DNA of 35,327 nucleotides, taken from contig JAUQQG010000048.1 in NCBI GenBank assembly GCA_030550015.1, positions 1 through 35,327 of the forward strand, read 5' to 3'. Made by a program: the position numbers and the translations under genes. The DNA comes from a bacterium (GTDB lineage Bacteria; Sysuimicrobiota; Sysuimicrobiia; Sysuimicrobiales; Thermofontiviventaceae). This document shows positions 8,608-16,180 of this stretch, in pieces; within the stretch, counting starts at the first letter, position 1, and each line of letters begins with the position of its first letter. The notes under the pieces are model-generated. The model was not told where the DNA came from, made no database searches, and worked only from the letters and a program-made list of their open reading frames with translations.

Positions 8608-9384
8608 TCAGGAAGGAAAACCCGGTGCGGCAGGAGAGGTGAGAGCAGGAGCCTCACCCTTCTCCTGGAGGTAAGAGCGGAACAGGGAGATGGCCTGCTC
8701 TTCCTTGTCCCCAATCCAGTAGGAGAAGCCTCTCAGGTAATCCTCCAGCTCCTTTGGCGAGAGCCACTCTGGAGCATGCCGGGAGCAAACCGAAGGAAGC
8801 GAAGCAAAGCACTCCTCCATGGACTCCTCCAGGGTCCAGACGATCTGTCGTTTTGCCTCTGCAGGGAGGGATCGCCGGATTGCCCATCGAGCAAATACGA
8901 ACGGCAAACCCATCCACTCGTACCATTCCCTGCCGAGGTCATACACCAACAATCCTTCGGGATTTCGGCGCTTACGAAGAGCCTCATCTCCAATGACAAG
9001 CACGGCCTCACCCTTGCCCCCTCGAAGGTAGCTCGCAGGGCGTACCTTGTAGCGGACTTCCAACAGGACCTGGAGGAGGCGTACCGAGGTTGAGGTTTCT
9101 TCACTGATCCCAATCACTGTGCCCTGTAACTGCTCGATCGGCAGCTGAGAGAAAAGGAGGACACTCTGTGCCGCCTGAGGTGCCACGATGCCGTAGGGGA
9201 GCGGCTCAAATTGGTCCTCCAATCGGAGCAGGTCGACGATCGCCAAGGGACCAGCATCTAGCTCGCCCCGCGCAGCTAGAAGGCCCATGACACGCGGGGT
9301 GCATGAGACAAGCTCTCCAGGCCACAGCGCATTTCGCCAGAAGAAGGGGATGGAGTTCAGGTAAGGATAGCGGCCGATGCGCAT
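8608..9384 (-). CDS. mqnA: Chorismate dehydratase MqnA (futalosine menaquinone pathway)
   Basis: MqnA converts chorismate to 3-[(1-carboxyvinyl)oxy]benzoate, the first step of the futalosine route to menaquinone. The product is about 258 residues, the normal size, with a periplasmic-binding-protein-like fold. The opening MRIGRYPYLNSIPFFW is the family signature, followed by LDAGPLAIVDLLR, QSVLLFSQLPIEQL, and ISEETSTSVRLLQVLL. It lacks a signal peptide, as expected for the cytoplasmic enzyme. The gene couples to mqnE: the stop TGA of mqnE overlaps the ATG at 9384 by one base (TGATG); a GTG at 9387 is the alternative start. GGAGG lies 6-9 nt upstream. The rest of the pathway (mqnB, mqnC, mqnD) is not in this window. 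Confidence 0.95.
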   Translation of the reverse strand: MRIGRYPYLNSIPFFWRNALWPGELVSCTPRVMGLLAARGELDAGPLAIVDLLRLEDQFEPLPYGIVAPQAAQSVLLFSQLPIEQLQGTVIGISEETSTSVRLLQVLLEVRYKVRPASYLRGGKGEAVLVIGDEALRKRRNPEGLLVYDLGREWYEWMGLPFVFARWAIRRSLPAEAKRQIVWTLEESMEECFASLPSVCSRHAPEWLSPKELEDYLRGFSYWIGDKEEQAISLFRSYLQEKGEAPALTSPAAPGFPS

Positions 9385-10502
9385 CACGAGGTTCCTCCAT
9401 CGTAGACTCGGAGGACGGTATAGAGAGCATCCCGCTCGACAGGAATCTTCCGGGCCTCGCGGATCATCCGGATGAGCTCCTCTCGTTTGAGCTGGACAGG
9501 ACTCGGAGCCCCGGCGGCATGGGCAATCTTCTCCTCACCCAAGGTACCGTTCACATCATCCGCCCCGAAGTTCAGCGCGATGGCTGCAGTCGCCTCTCCA
9601 AGCATCACCCAATAGGCCTCAATGTGGGGGAAGTTATCGAGCATCAAGCGGGAAGTTGCGATCACGCGCAACCCCTCAAGGGGAGATGCCTGGCGCTGCA
9701 CCAGCCGCGTGGTCCCAAGCTGATACTCCAGGGGGATGAAGGTGAAGAACCCACCAGTCTCGTCCTGGAGCTCCCGCAACTTGAGAAGGTGGGTGATTCG
9801 TTCTTCGTCGGTCTCCAGATGCCCGTACAGCATCGTGGCATTGCTCCGGATACCCATGCGGTGAGCGATCCGGTGGATCTCCAGCCATCGGTCGGCGTCC
9901 GCCTTCCCAGGGAAGAGGAGCTTGTGCAATCGATCGGAGAAGACTTCCGCTCCGCCACCTGGCATCGTATCCAGGCCTGCCTCCTTCAAACGAGCCAAGG
10001 CTTCTTCAGGAGGTATCTTCCACCTGCGCCAGAAGTAGTCAATCTCCGCAGCTGTGAACGCCTTGATCTGGATGTGGGGAAAAGCCCTTCGGATGCTCCG
10101 GACGATCTCCACGTAATGTTCGAACGGCCAGTCCGGGTGATGCCCTCCCACGATGTGGACCTCCCGGATCTCCTCGTTGAGGAGGTCCAGGATCTCCTCA
10201 ATGGTCATCTCGTAGGCATGAGGATCGCCCTTGCGCGCGGCGAAGTCGCAGAACTTGCAGCTGAGCACGCAAATGTTCGTGGGGTTGATGTATCGGTTGA
10301 TCACAAAGTACACGTACTCGCCGGACTTCTTGCGCTTCACCCAGTGAGCCATCTGCCCGAGGCCCAGAAGATCCGAGGTCCGGAGCAGATATACCCCATC
10401 CTCGAAGGAGAGACGCTCACCTGCCTGAACTTTCTCCCAGATGGGATGGAGGTGTGGGTCGCGCAGGATGACCTCCCCAGCCTCCACCAATGTCGCCCCC
10501 AT
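9384..10502 (-). CDS. mqnE: Aminofutalosine synthase MqnE (radical SAM)
   Basis: MqnE joins the MqnA product to adenosine using SAM and a [4Fe-4S] cluster to make aminodeoxyfutalosine. The 372-residue product has the radical-SAM cluster motif Cx3Cx2C at Cys78, Cys82 and Cys85 (ICVLSCKFCDF). It also has the MqnE-type stretch EVHIVGGHHPDWPFEHYVEI, then IKAFTAAEIDYF, GGGAEVFSD and ATMLYGHLET. GGHHPDWP distinguishes it from the paralogue MqnC. The ATG at 10502 has a strong AGGAGGT site 5-6 nt upstream. It begins 3 nt after the tetR stop and ends inside the mqnA start, so tetR-mqnE-mqnA look like one transcript. Confidence 0.95.
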   Translation of the reverse strand: MGATLVEAGEVILRDPHLHPIWEKVQAGERLSFEDGVYLLRTSDLLGLGQMAHWVKRKKSGEYVYFVINRYINPTNICVLSCKFCDFAARKGDPHAYEMTIEEILDLLNEEIREVHIVGGHHPDWPFEHYVEIVRSIRRAFPHIQIKAFTAAEIDYFWRRWKIPPEEALARLKEAGLDTMPGGGAEVFSDRLHKLLFPGKADADRWLEIHRIAHRMGIRSNATMLYGHLETDEERITHLLKLRELQDETGGFFTFIPLEYQLGTTRLVQRQASPLEGLRVIATSRLMLDNFPHIEAYWVMLGEATAAIALNFGADDVNGTLGEEKIAHAAGAPSPVQLKREELIRMIREARKIPVERDALYTVLRVYDGGTS

Positions 10503-10505
10503 CCT

Positions 10506-11129
10506 TTACCTCCTCTCCCCAGAAGGCCTGTCCGGGTCCACCCCGATGCTACGGAGGAGCAGCGTGCGCAGGGTGGGAAGGACCGCCGAAAGCGGCTCCG
10601 GTTCCCCGGTATGGAGCCAACGCACGATTACTTCGTTGATCGCCCCAAGCCATGCGTAAGCAGTAATCGTCGTGTCAACAGGCGGGATGCGCCCTTCTTC
10701 GACAGCTTCGTCCAGCTGGGTTTTAATCAGATCGGCCATCAGGGATCGCAACTGAAACCTTCGCTCCGCGAAGGCCGGCCCTAGGCCATTCCATTCGACG
10801 AGGACGATCTTGGCAAGTTGCCTGTGACGGGAAGCGGCCTCCAGGACAGTGCGGAGCGCCGCCTCTACCTTCGCTACAGCACCTCGCTCCCGCTGGATCG
10901 CCTGGGCGACTTCTTCGGCGAGGATCTGGGCGAACTCCTCGACCAGCGCGTGGAAGAGCTCCTCCTTGCTGGAAAAGTGGAAGTACAGGGCTCCTTTGGA
11001 GGTCCCGGAGGCCTGGGCGATGTCGTCCATGGACGTCCCGTGGTATCCTCTCTCCGAGAACACCTGCCGTGCCGCCTCCAGGATCTGGCGGCGTGTGAGC
11101 TCTTTCCGTTCAATCCTTGGCGTCGCCAT
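10506..11129 (-). CDS. TetR/AcrR-family transcriptional regulator
   Basis: A 207-residue one-component regulator. Residues about 12-58 form the TetR helix-turn-helix domain (TRRQILEAARQVFSERGYHG, TSMDDIAQASGTSKGALYFH, then FSSKEELFHALV). The C-terminal half is a helical ligand/dimer domain whose ligand cannot be read. It heads the mqnE-mqnA unit, and a 16-bp palindrome overlaps its own predicted start of transcription, so autorepression and control of menaquinone synthesis are likely. This is inference. There is no Shine-Dalgarno sequence before the ATG; the predicted leader is only about 15 nt, so translation may start in a near-leaderless way. Confidence 0.93.
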   Translation of the reverse strand: MATPRIERKELTRRQILEAARQVFSERGYHGTSMDDIAQASGTSKGALYFHFSSKEELFHALVEEFAQILAEEVAQAIQRERGAVAKVEAALRTVLEAASRHRQLAKIVLVEWNGLGPAFAERRFQLRSLMADLIKTQLDEAVEEGRIPPVDTTITAYAWLGAINEVIVRWLHTGEPEPLSAVLPTLRTLLLRSIGVDPDRPSGERR

Positions 11130-11132
11130 GTA

Positions 11133-11148
11133 GACTGACCAGTCAGTC
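11133..11148. promoter_or_regulatory. Probable TetR operator
   Basis: GACTGAC-CA-GTCAGTC, 7-bp arms with a 2-bp centre, lying 3 bp upstream of the tetR ATG and across the predicted transcription start. It resembles the TGAC...GTCA operators bound by many TetR/AcrR proteins. The extra GTCAG at 11146-11150 extends a tandem pattern. Confidence 0.75.
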
Positions 11149-11151
11149 AGT

Positions 11152-11180
11152 ATCTTAGCAAGCGGGGAAAACTACGTCAA
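11152..11180 (-). promoter_or_regulatory. Promoter of the tetR-mqnE-mqnA unit
   Basis: Minus-strand TTGACG (11175-11180), 17-bp spacer, TAAGAT (11152-11157). Transcription would begin near 11145, inside the palindrome, so a bound repressor would block it. Confidence 0.65.
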
Positions 11181-11196
11181 GCCGACAACGGTTTCC

Positions 11197-12159
11197 TCAG
11201 AGGATGCTCCGCAGCAACTGAGGATCGATATTCCCGCCACTGATCACCGCGACAACCTTTCCCTCCTCCCGTACCTTTCCGAAGAGGGCTGCGGCAACCG
11301 AGGCGGCTCCTGAAGGCTCGGCGAGGACACGGGCATAGCGAAGGAGCTTGCGCACAGCTTCCAGGATCTCCTCATCTGTCACGGTGACCACCTCGTCCAC
11401 GTAGCGGGAAACGAGGGCAAAGGTGAGTTCTCCAGGTTCCAGGACGCGCAAGCCGTCGGCCACAGTCTCAGCGCGCTCGAGGGCAACCCTGCGGCCGGCA
11501 GCAAGGGAGCGTTGGAAACGGTTCGCCCCCTGTGGTTCAACACCAACCACACGGACGCGTGGCGCAAGGCTTTTGATCGCCAGGGCAATCCCAGAGATCA
11601 ACCCTCCTCCACTCATTGGGACGAGGACGGTCGAAACGTCCGGAAGCTGCTCCAGGATCTCCAGGCCAATGGTCCCTTGCCCGGCGATCACATGCGGGTC
11701 ATCGTAGGAATGAACCAAGCGAAGACCACGTTCAGCGACAAGGCGGTGCGCATACGCGAAGCGCTCGGCGGAGAAACGGCCGGCTTTGTGCAGCTCTGCA
11801 CCCGCCTCCAAAATCCCTTGTGCCTTCGGCGGGGAGACATCCTCAGGAACCACGATCACTGCGGGGATGCCCAGGTGCCTGGCAGCATACGCCACTGCTT
11901 TCCCGTGGTTCCCCGAGGAAGCAGCAATGGCACCCCGCCTCTGTTCTTCCGGGGAGAAGTGCAGGAGGGCATTGAGCGCGCCCCGAATCTTGAATGAGCC
12001 TGTTGCCTGGAGGCTTTCGAGCTTGAGGAAAAGGTGCTGGCCGGTTTGCGCACCCAGCTCGGTTGCTTCGATCAGGGGCGTAATCTTGGCGAGAGTCCGG
12101 ATCGCCTGATACGCTTCTCGCACATCGTCGATTGTAGGTGGAAGCATGACCTCCCCCAT
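11197..12159 (-). CDS. Threonine ammonia-lyase (dehydratase), catabolic type
   Basis: A PLP-dependent fold-type II enzyme that deaminates threonine (and often serine) to 2-oxobutyrate and ammonia. The PLP lysine lies in TGSFKIRGALNAL (about residue 57). The asparagine motif SSGNHGKAVAYAA, the glycine-rich phosphate loop VPMSGGGLISGIAL and the C-terminal VAVISGGNID are all present. The 320-residue length means there is no ACT regulatory domain, so it is like TdcB or the short catabolic enzymes rather than feedback-inhibited IlvA; a serine racemase activity cannot be excluded. ATGs at 12159 and 12147 are both possible. GGGGGAGG sits too close to 12147 to decide. A hairpin lies directly upstream (12162-12179). 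Confidence 0.93.
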   Translation of the reverse strand: MGEVMLPPTIDDVREAYQAIRTLAKITPLIEATELGAQTGQHLFLKLESLQATGSFKIRGALNALLHFSPEEQRRGAIAASSGNHGKAVAYAARHLGIPAVIVVPEDVSPPKAQGILEAGAELHKAGRFSAERFAYAHRLVAERGLRLVHSYDDPHVIAGQGTIGLEILEQLPDVSTVLVPMSGGGLISGIALAIKSLAPRVRVVGVEPQGANRFQRSLAAGRRVALERAETVADGLRVLEPGELTFALVSRYVDEVVTVTDEEILEAVRKLLRYARVLAEPSGAASVAAALFGKVREEGKVVAVISGGNIDPQLLRSIL

Positions 12160-12161
12160 CG

Positions 12162-12179
12162 TCGGTAGTTGCCTACCGA
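12162..12179. repeat. Inverted repeat just before the threonine dehydratase start
   Basis: TCGGTAG-TTGC-CTACCGA: perfect 7-bp arms and a 4-nt loop, 2 bp from the ATG at 12159. GGTAG also occurs just upstream in the same leader (minus-strand GGTAGAGT). It could be an operator or an mRNA hairpin covering the start. Confidence 0.55.
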
Positions 12180-12293
12180 ATTCCTTATAGACTCTACCAG
12201 GTTTCTTAGGATTTGCAAGAGGAGCCTAGCCCATGTGGAGGGAATTGGGAGGCTACCACAAGAAGTGCTCCCGGCAATACCCAAGTAGCCTAT

Positions 12294-12845
12294 CTACCAG
12301 GGCATTGAGAAGGCACCTGGGAAATCTCTATCGACCTCTTTCTTCTTGCCGCTCCAATACTCTATCTTGATCCGGTACACGGTTGTTTGCGCCAGCTCCT
12401 CCGCCGTAATCGGCTGGTAGTCCCTACCTGGCTTCAGGTGGGGGAAATACTTGTCGAGCAACAATTGCAGGGCGTGCTGTGCTTCGGCCTCGTCTGTGAC
12501 GATGGTGGCACGTCCAAACACCACTACCCCCGCGTACTCGACGCTAAAGCCCGTCGCCGTTTTGGCGGGCAACAATCTCCCCATCTTACTCACACTGAAG
12601 CACACGCGATCATTTCTCTCAATGTTGGTGCGCGTACGACCTTCGTGGGCGGTATGGAGATAGATGGAGTGTGTCGTCTCGTCAAAGACAAAAAGGTTGG
12701 TGTTGATGAACGGTTGATCCTCATACACCGTCGCTAGCACGCCGAAAGGCGCATGTTTGAGCATCGCGCGGATCCATCCTTCGTCCTCCACAGCACGATC
12801 GCGACGGCGTACGATGTGCGGTAAGACACGAGCATCCTCGGCCAT
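12294..12845 (-). CDS. Pyridoxamine 5'-phosphate oxidase-like FMN-binding split-barrel protein
   Basis: A 183-residue protein of the flavin-reductase/PNPOx-like split-barrel superfamily. The characteristic opening strand segment is APFGVLATVYEDQPFINTNL, followed by SIYLHTAHEGRTRTNIERND (cofactor phosphate contacts) and RVCFSVSKMG. The later YAGVVVFGRATIV strand and the C-terminal VYRIKIEYWSGKKKE fit the barrel. These proteins bind FMN, F420 or heme, and the substrate is unknown. The frame is open to 12896, but ATG 12845 follows AGGAGGTGATC, a nearly perfect ribosome site, and is chosen. It ends 134 bp before the threonine dehydratase start on the same strand and diverges from glpP. Confidence 0.88.
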   Translation of the reverse strand: MAEDARVLPHIVRRRDRAVEDEGWIRAMLKHAPFGVLATVYEDQPFINTNLFVFDETTHSIYLHTAHEGRTRTNIERNDRVCFSVSKMGRLLPAKTATGFSVEYAGVVVFGRATIVTDEAEAQHALQLLLDKYFPHLKPGRDYQPITAEELAQTTVYRIKIEYWSGKKKEVDRDFPGAFSMPW

Positions 12846-13015
12846 CGAGATCACCTCCTGCAACCCCCGAAGTTCCTGGAGATTTTTGAGGGCCACAACC
12901 CTGACCGCAGAGCTCCCTGTGAACCTATCGCCGTTCCCTGATTTTCTCTATCAAAGGGTTCTCACCTCCCTCCGGCGAACCTTGAAGGAGACATTGGGAG
13001 GATGGGACGCCTTGG

Positions 13016-13600
13016 ATGGGGACTCTTTTTGTTCGCTTCCGCACAACTCCCATCATCGCAGCGATCCGCCGGGAGGAACTAACCACTGAAGCTCTTTCCT
13101 CCTCCGTAGCCGCCTGTTTCTTCCTCACTGGGAACCTGCTCAACATCGAGCGGCTCGTACAAGAGGTAAAAGGGGCGGGGAAGTTCGTGGGGGTTCACCT
13201 AGACCTCCTCGAGGGGATCGCGCCGGACCGGTACGGGATCAGATTCCTGGCCACCCTGGGGGTAGATACCCTCATCACCACGCGTTCTCACCTTGTCCAC
13301 CTCATCAAAGAAGAAGGAATCCTCGCCATCCAGCGGGTCTTCTTGCTCGACTCTGGAGCTCTGCAGACGGCCGCACGGGTTGTGAAGGACGCTAGCCCTG
13401 ACGCTGTGGAGGTCCTTCCTGGGTTGATCTATCGCTACTTGGCAGAAGAGGTCCGGAAGGTGGTCCCGGTGCCCATCATTGCGGGAGGGTTCATTCGGAC
13501 CGTAGAGGAGGCCAAAGAGGCCCTCCGCGCAGGGGCCCTTGCCGTCTCCACGAGCACCCAGGCCCTATGGAAATACAAGGATTGGACTCTCCGGCCGTAA
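13016..13600 (+). CDS. glpP: Glycerol-3-phosphate-responsive antiterminator GlpP
   Basis: GlpP is an RNA-binding protein that, with glycerol 3-phosphate bound, lets RNA polymerase read through leader terminators in glp mRNAs (known from Bacillus subtilis). The 194-residue product is a TIM-barrel-like protein of normal length: PIIAAIRREE at the start, FFLTGNLLNIERLVQEVKGA, KFVGVHLDLLEGIAPDRYGI, LITTRSHLVHLIKEEGILAI, VFLLDSGAL, DAVEVLPGLIY, PIIAGGFIRTVEEAKEALRA and AVSTSTQALW. The ATG at 13016 has GGGAGG some 14 nt upstream, a rather long spacing. It is the first gene of the glycerol-phosphate cluster, and a strong terminator hairpin stands between it and ugpB, the expected target. Confidence 0.95.
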   Translation: MGTLFVRFRTTPIIAAIRREELTTEALSSSVAACFFLTGNLLNIERLVQEVKGAGKFVGVHLDLLEGIAPDRYGIRFLATLGVDTLITTRSHLVHLIKEEGILAIQRVFLLDSGALQTAARVVKDASPDAVEVLPGLIYRYLAEEVRKVVPVPIIAGGFIRTVEEAKEALRAGALAVSTSTQALWKYKDWTLRP

Positions 13601-13918
13601 AATCCCAGGAGAGACATGTACCGGGCAAGGTGGCTCCGTGCCTGCCGATCCCTTGAGAGAGGCCGGTGAAACGCCCATCAGACTCTTGCCGGGTCCTAGG
13701 AGGAATCTCGCCGGGCCTGTCGAAAGAATAAAACAAAGGCTTTCCTAAGAGAACGTCGTTCGGGTAGGACGGAGAGGTGGAGAGTCCTGCCGTGCGATGT
13801 CCGCAAGGGCTTCGCACGGCAGGACTTTGTATTTGGACAACCTTCACATGCTCTTGACCCAACGTTCACCTGGCCTTAGCACAGGCATCCTATCATGACG
13901 AGAAGGAGGGATAAGCAT
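13601..13918 (+). other. Untranslated leader between glpP and ugpB
   Basis: There is no supported protein gene in these 318 bp. The region contains a potential GGCAAG/CTTGCC long-range pairing in its first 100 bp, an A-rich stretch (GAAAGAATAAAACAAAGG, about 13720-13738), a GGTAGGACGGAGAGG element just before the terminator, and the terminator hairpin itself. I could not match the first part to a known riboswitch class. It is the likely site of GlpP action. Confidence 0.6.
13783..13833 (+). terminator. Leader terminator, probable target of GlpP antitermination
   Basis: A perfect 15-bp stem, AGTCCTGCCGTGCGA (13783-13797) with TCGCACGGCAGGACT (13812-13826). After one mismatch it is capped by a further 4-bp helix (including a G-U pair) closing a GCAA tetraloop (13803-13806). 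TTTGTATTT follows. It is about 86 bp before the ugpB start and downstream of glpP, exactly where a regulated terminator would act. Confidence 0.85.
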
Positions 13919-15277
13919 ATGGAGAAAAGGTGGCGTATATGTGTCGTGGTCTTGCTCATCCTGGTGGTTGCCGTGCTCCTGGGTCCCCAAGCAACGGTGG
14001 CCCAGGCGCCGGGCCAGCGGATCCAGCTAGAGTTCTGGTACGCGCTGGGACGCCCGCTCGGAGATACCCTAGAGCGCATCATCGCAGACTTCAACGCCTC
14101 CCAAAACCGGTACCTTGTCAAAGGGACGTACAAGGGAGGCTACGCCGATACCATGGTCGCTGCGATTGCTGCGTACCGCGCTGGAGCAGCGCCGCACATC
14201 GTCCAGGTCTACGAGGTTGGGACTGCGACGATGATTGCAGCGAGGGAGGCGATCAAACCTGTCCATGAGCTCATGCGCCAGGCAGGGATCTCCTTCGACC
14301 CCAGCATCTACATCCCCGCCGTCCGCTGGTACTACAGCTCCTCGGACGGGAAGATGCTGGCCATGCCCTTCAACAGCTCCACGGCGATCCTCTGGTACAA
14401 CAAGGATGCCTTCCGGAAGGCAGGGTTAGATCCCAACAAGCCTCCAAGGACATGGGCCGAACTACGCGCGGCAGCCCAGAGGATCCGCGCTACCAATGCA
14501 GCCCCCTGTGGGTTTACAACGGCTTGGCCAACCTGGACGCAGTTCGAGCAGTTCAGCGCCATCCACGATGTCCCCTTCGCCACGAAGATGAACGGCTTCG
14601 AGGGGCTGGATGCTGAGTTGAAGATCAATAGCCCGCTCCACGTCCGCCATGTCCAGACCCTCATCGACATGCTCAAGGAGGGGACCTTTAAGTACGGTGG
14701 GCGTGGGAGCACCGCAGACGGTCTCTTCCCTTCGGGGGAGTGTGCCATGATCACGGGATCCTCTGCTCTCCTCGGGCGCGTGCGGCGTGAGGCCAAGTTC
14801 GAGTGGGGGGTGACTTACCTCCCGTACTACGATGATGTGAAGGGTGCACCGAAGAATTCCATCATCGGCGGAGCCGCACTTTGGGCCATGACGGCGCCCC
14901 GCCGCACAGCAGAGGAGTACAGGGGCGTGGCCGAGTTCTTCAAGTTCCTCAGCGGGGCCAATGTAGACGCCTTTTGGCATATGGAAACAGGCTACCTCCC
15001 CCTCACCTTCATGGGGATTGAGCGGGCAAAGGCCCTTGGATACTACCAAAAGAACCCTGGGATGGAGATCCCCTATAAGCAGCTCACCCGCACCATCCCA
15101 ACCCCTAACACACGCGGGCTGCGCCTGGGGTACCTCCCGGAGATCCGGACGGTGATCGAGGAGGAGATAGAGAAGGCATTCCAGGGCCAGCAGACAGCCA
15201 AGCAGGCGTTGGATAACGCAGTGCGGCGTGGAAACGAGATCCTGCGCCGCTTCGAAAGGGACGTGAAGGGAGGATAA
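13919..15277 (+). CDS. ugpB: Glycerol-3-phosphate ABC transporter, substrate-binding protein UgpB
   Basis: A 452-residue extracytoplasmic binding protein that delivers glycerol 3-phosphate or glycerophosphodiesters to the UgpAE channel. Residues 1-30 are a Sec signal peptide with a strongly hydrophobic core, ending near TVAQA; no lipobox is seen. The mature part carries UgpB hallmarks: IQLEFWYALGRPLGDTL, KGTYKGGYADTMVAAIAAYR, PHIVQVYEVGTATMIA, MPFNSSTAILWYNKDAF, NSPLHVRHVQTLID, and RGLRLGYLPEIRTVIEEE. The start at 13919 is chosen because AAGGAGGG lies 9-10 nt upstream; the frame is open to 13895. It follows the terminator leader and is 18 bp from ugpA. Confidence 0.96.
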   Translation: MEKRWRICVVVLLILVVAVLLGPQATVAQAPGQRIQLEFWYALGRPLGDTLERIIADFNASQNRYLVKGTYKGGYADTMVAAIAAYRAGAAPHIVQVYEVGTATMIAAREAIKPVHELMRQAGISFDPSIYIPAVRWYYSSSDGKMLAMPFNSSTAILWYNKDAFRKAGLDPNKPPRTWAELRAAAQRIRATNAAPCGFTTAWPTWTQFEQFSAIHDVPFATKMNGFEGLDAELKINSPLHVRHVQTLIDMLKEGTFKYGGRGSTADGLFPSGECAMITGSSALLGRVRREAKFEWGVTYLPYYDDVKGAPKNSIIGGAALWAMTAPRRTAEEYRGVAEFFKFLSGANVDAFWHMETGYLPLTFMGIERAKALGYYQKNPGMEIPYKQLTRTIPTPNTRGLRLGYLPEIRTVIEEEIEKAFQGQQTAKQALDNAVRRGNEILRRFERDVKGG

Positions 15278-15295
15278 CCTCGGGGGGACAGGGAG

Positions 15296-16180
15296 ATGCG
15301 CAGGCGGGCCATCTTTGACAATAAGGGATTGCCCTATCTGCTTTTGCTGCCGCAACTCGTGATCGTAGGGATCTTCTTCTACTGGCCCGCAGTCCAGTCG
15401 ATCTCCCTCTCCCTCCTACGGCAAACTGCCTTCGGGTTCGGGGTCCGCTTCGCCGGTCTCCAGAACTTCCTGGAACTCCTGCATGACCCCTATTACCTCT
15501 TCTCCTTCCGGACGACGATCCTGTTTTCCGTTGCTGTGGTTGCTGTAGCCATGTCCCTGGGGCTCCTGCTCGCGGTAATGGCCGATAGCCCCATCCGGGG
15601 CACGGGTGTCTACAAGACGCTTCTGATGTGGCCGTACGCGATCGCTCCAGCCGTGGCCGCCGCTCTGTGGCTCTTCCTCTTCCACCCTTCCATTGGGATC
15701 ATTGGGCGCATGCTCAACGCCTACGGGATCCGCTGGGACTATATGCTCAACGGTTCCCATGCCCTGCTCTTGGTCATCCTCGCCGCGGCCTGGAAGCAGG
15801 TGAGCTATAACTTCATCTTCTTCCTGGCCGGGCTCCAGTCCATCCCCAAGTCCCTCCTGGAGGCTGCAGAGGTCGACGGCGCAGGCGCAATGCAAAGGTT
15901 CTGGAGGATCCTCTTCCCCCTCCTCTCCCCAACGACGTTCTTCCTTCTCGCCGTGAACATGATCTTCGCGTTCTTCGAGACCTTCGGGGTGATCCATGCG
16001 CTCACCAAGGGCGGGCCCGCCAAGGCGACGGAAACCCTTGTCTATAAAGTCTATGTGGACGGCGTCATCAACCTTGATCTGGGCCGATCTTCGGCACAAT
16101 CGGTCATCCTGTTGATCATCGTGGGCATCGGCACCATGATCCAGTTCCGCTACTTGGAGAGGAGGGTGTATTACCTCTGA
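15296..16180 (+). CDS. ugpA: Glycerol-3-phosphate ABC transporter permease UgpA
   Basis: A 294-residue inner-membrane permease of the MalF/UgpA group with about six membrane segments, the first being LPYLLLLPQLVIVGIFFYWP. The cytoplasmic EAA loop, which docks onto the ATPase, is EAAEVDGAGAMQRFWRILFP near residue 188. The segment TKGGPAKATETLVYKVYVDG before the last helices is typical of this sugar/G3P group. It forms the channel with UgpE. Its stop overlaps the ugpE start by one base (TGATG), so the two are translationally coupled. Confidence 0.96.
   Translation: MRRRAIFDNKGLPYLLLLPQLVIVGIFFYWPAVQSISLSLLRQTAFGFGVRFAGLQNFLELLHDPYYLFSFRTTILFSVAVVAVAMSLGLLLAVMADSPIRGTGVYKTLLMWPYAIAPAVAAALWLFLFHPSIGIIGRMLNAYGIRWDYMLNGSHALLLVILAAAWKQVSYNFIFFLAGLQSIPKSLLEAAEVDGAGAMQRFWRILFPLLSPTTFFLLAVNMIFAFFETFGVIHALTKGGPAKATETLVYKVYVDGVINLDLGRSSAQSVILLIIVGIGTMIQFRYLERRVYYL

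Noticed and set aside
9303-10784. 493-codon plus-strand open frame
   Set aside because: It lies antisense to mqnA, mqnE and tetR, all of which have full family motifs; high GC produces long antisense frames.
13601-13740. Possible riboswitch in the first part of the glpP-ugpB leader
   Set aside because: I compared it with glycine, cobalamin, SAM, TPP, fluoride and ykkC consensus motifs from memory and found no full match; only the terminator is called.
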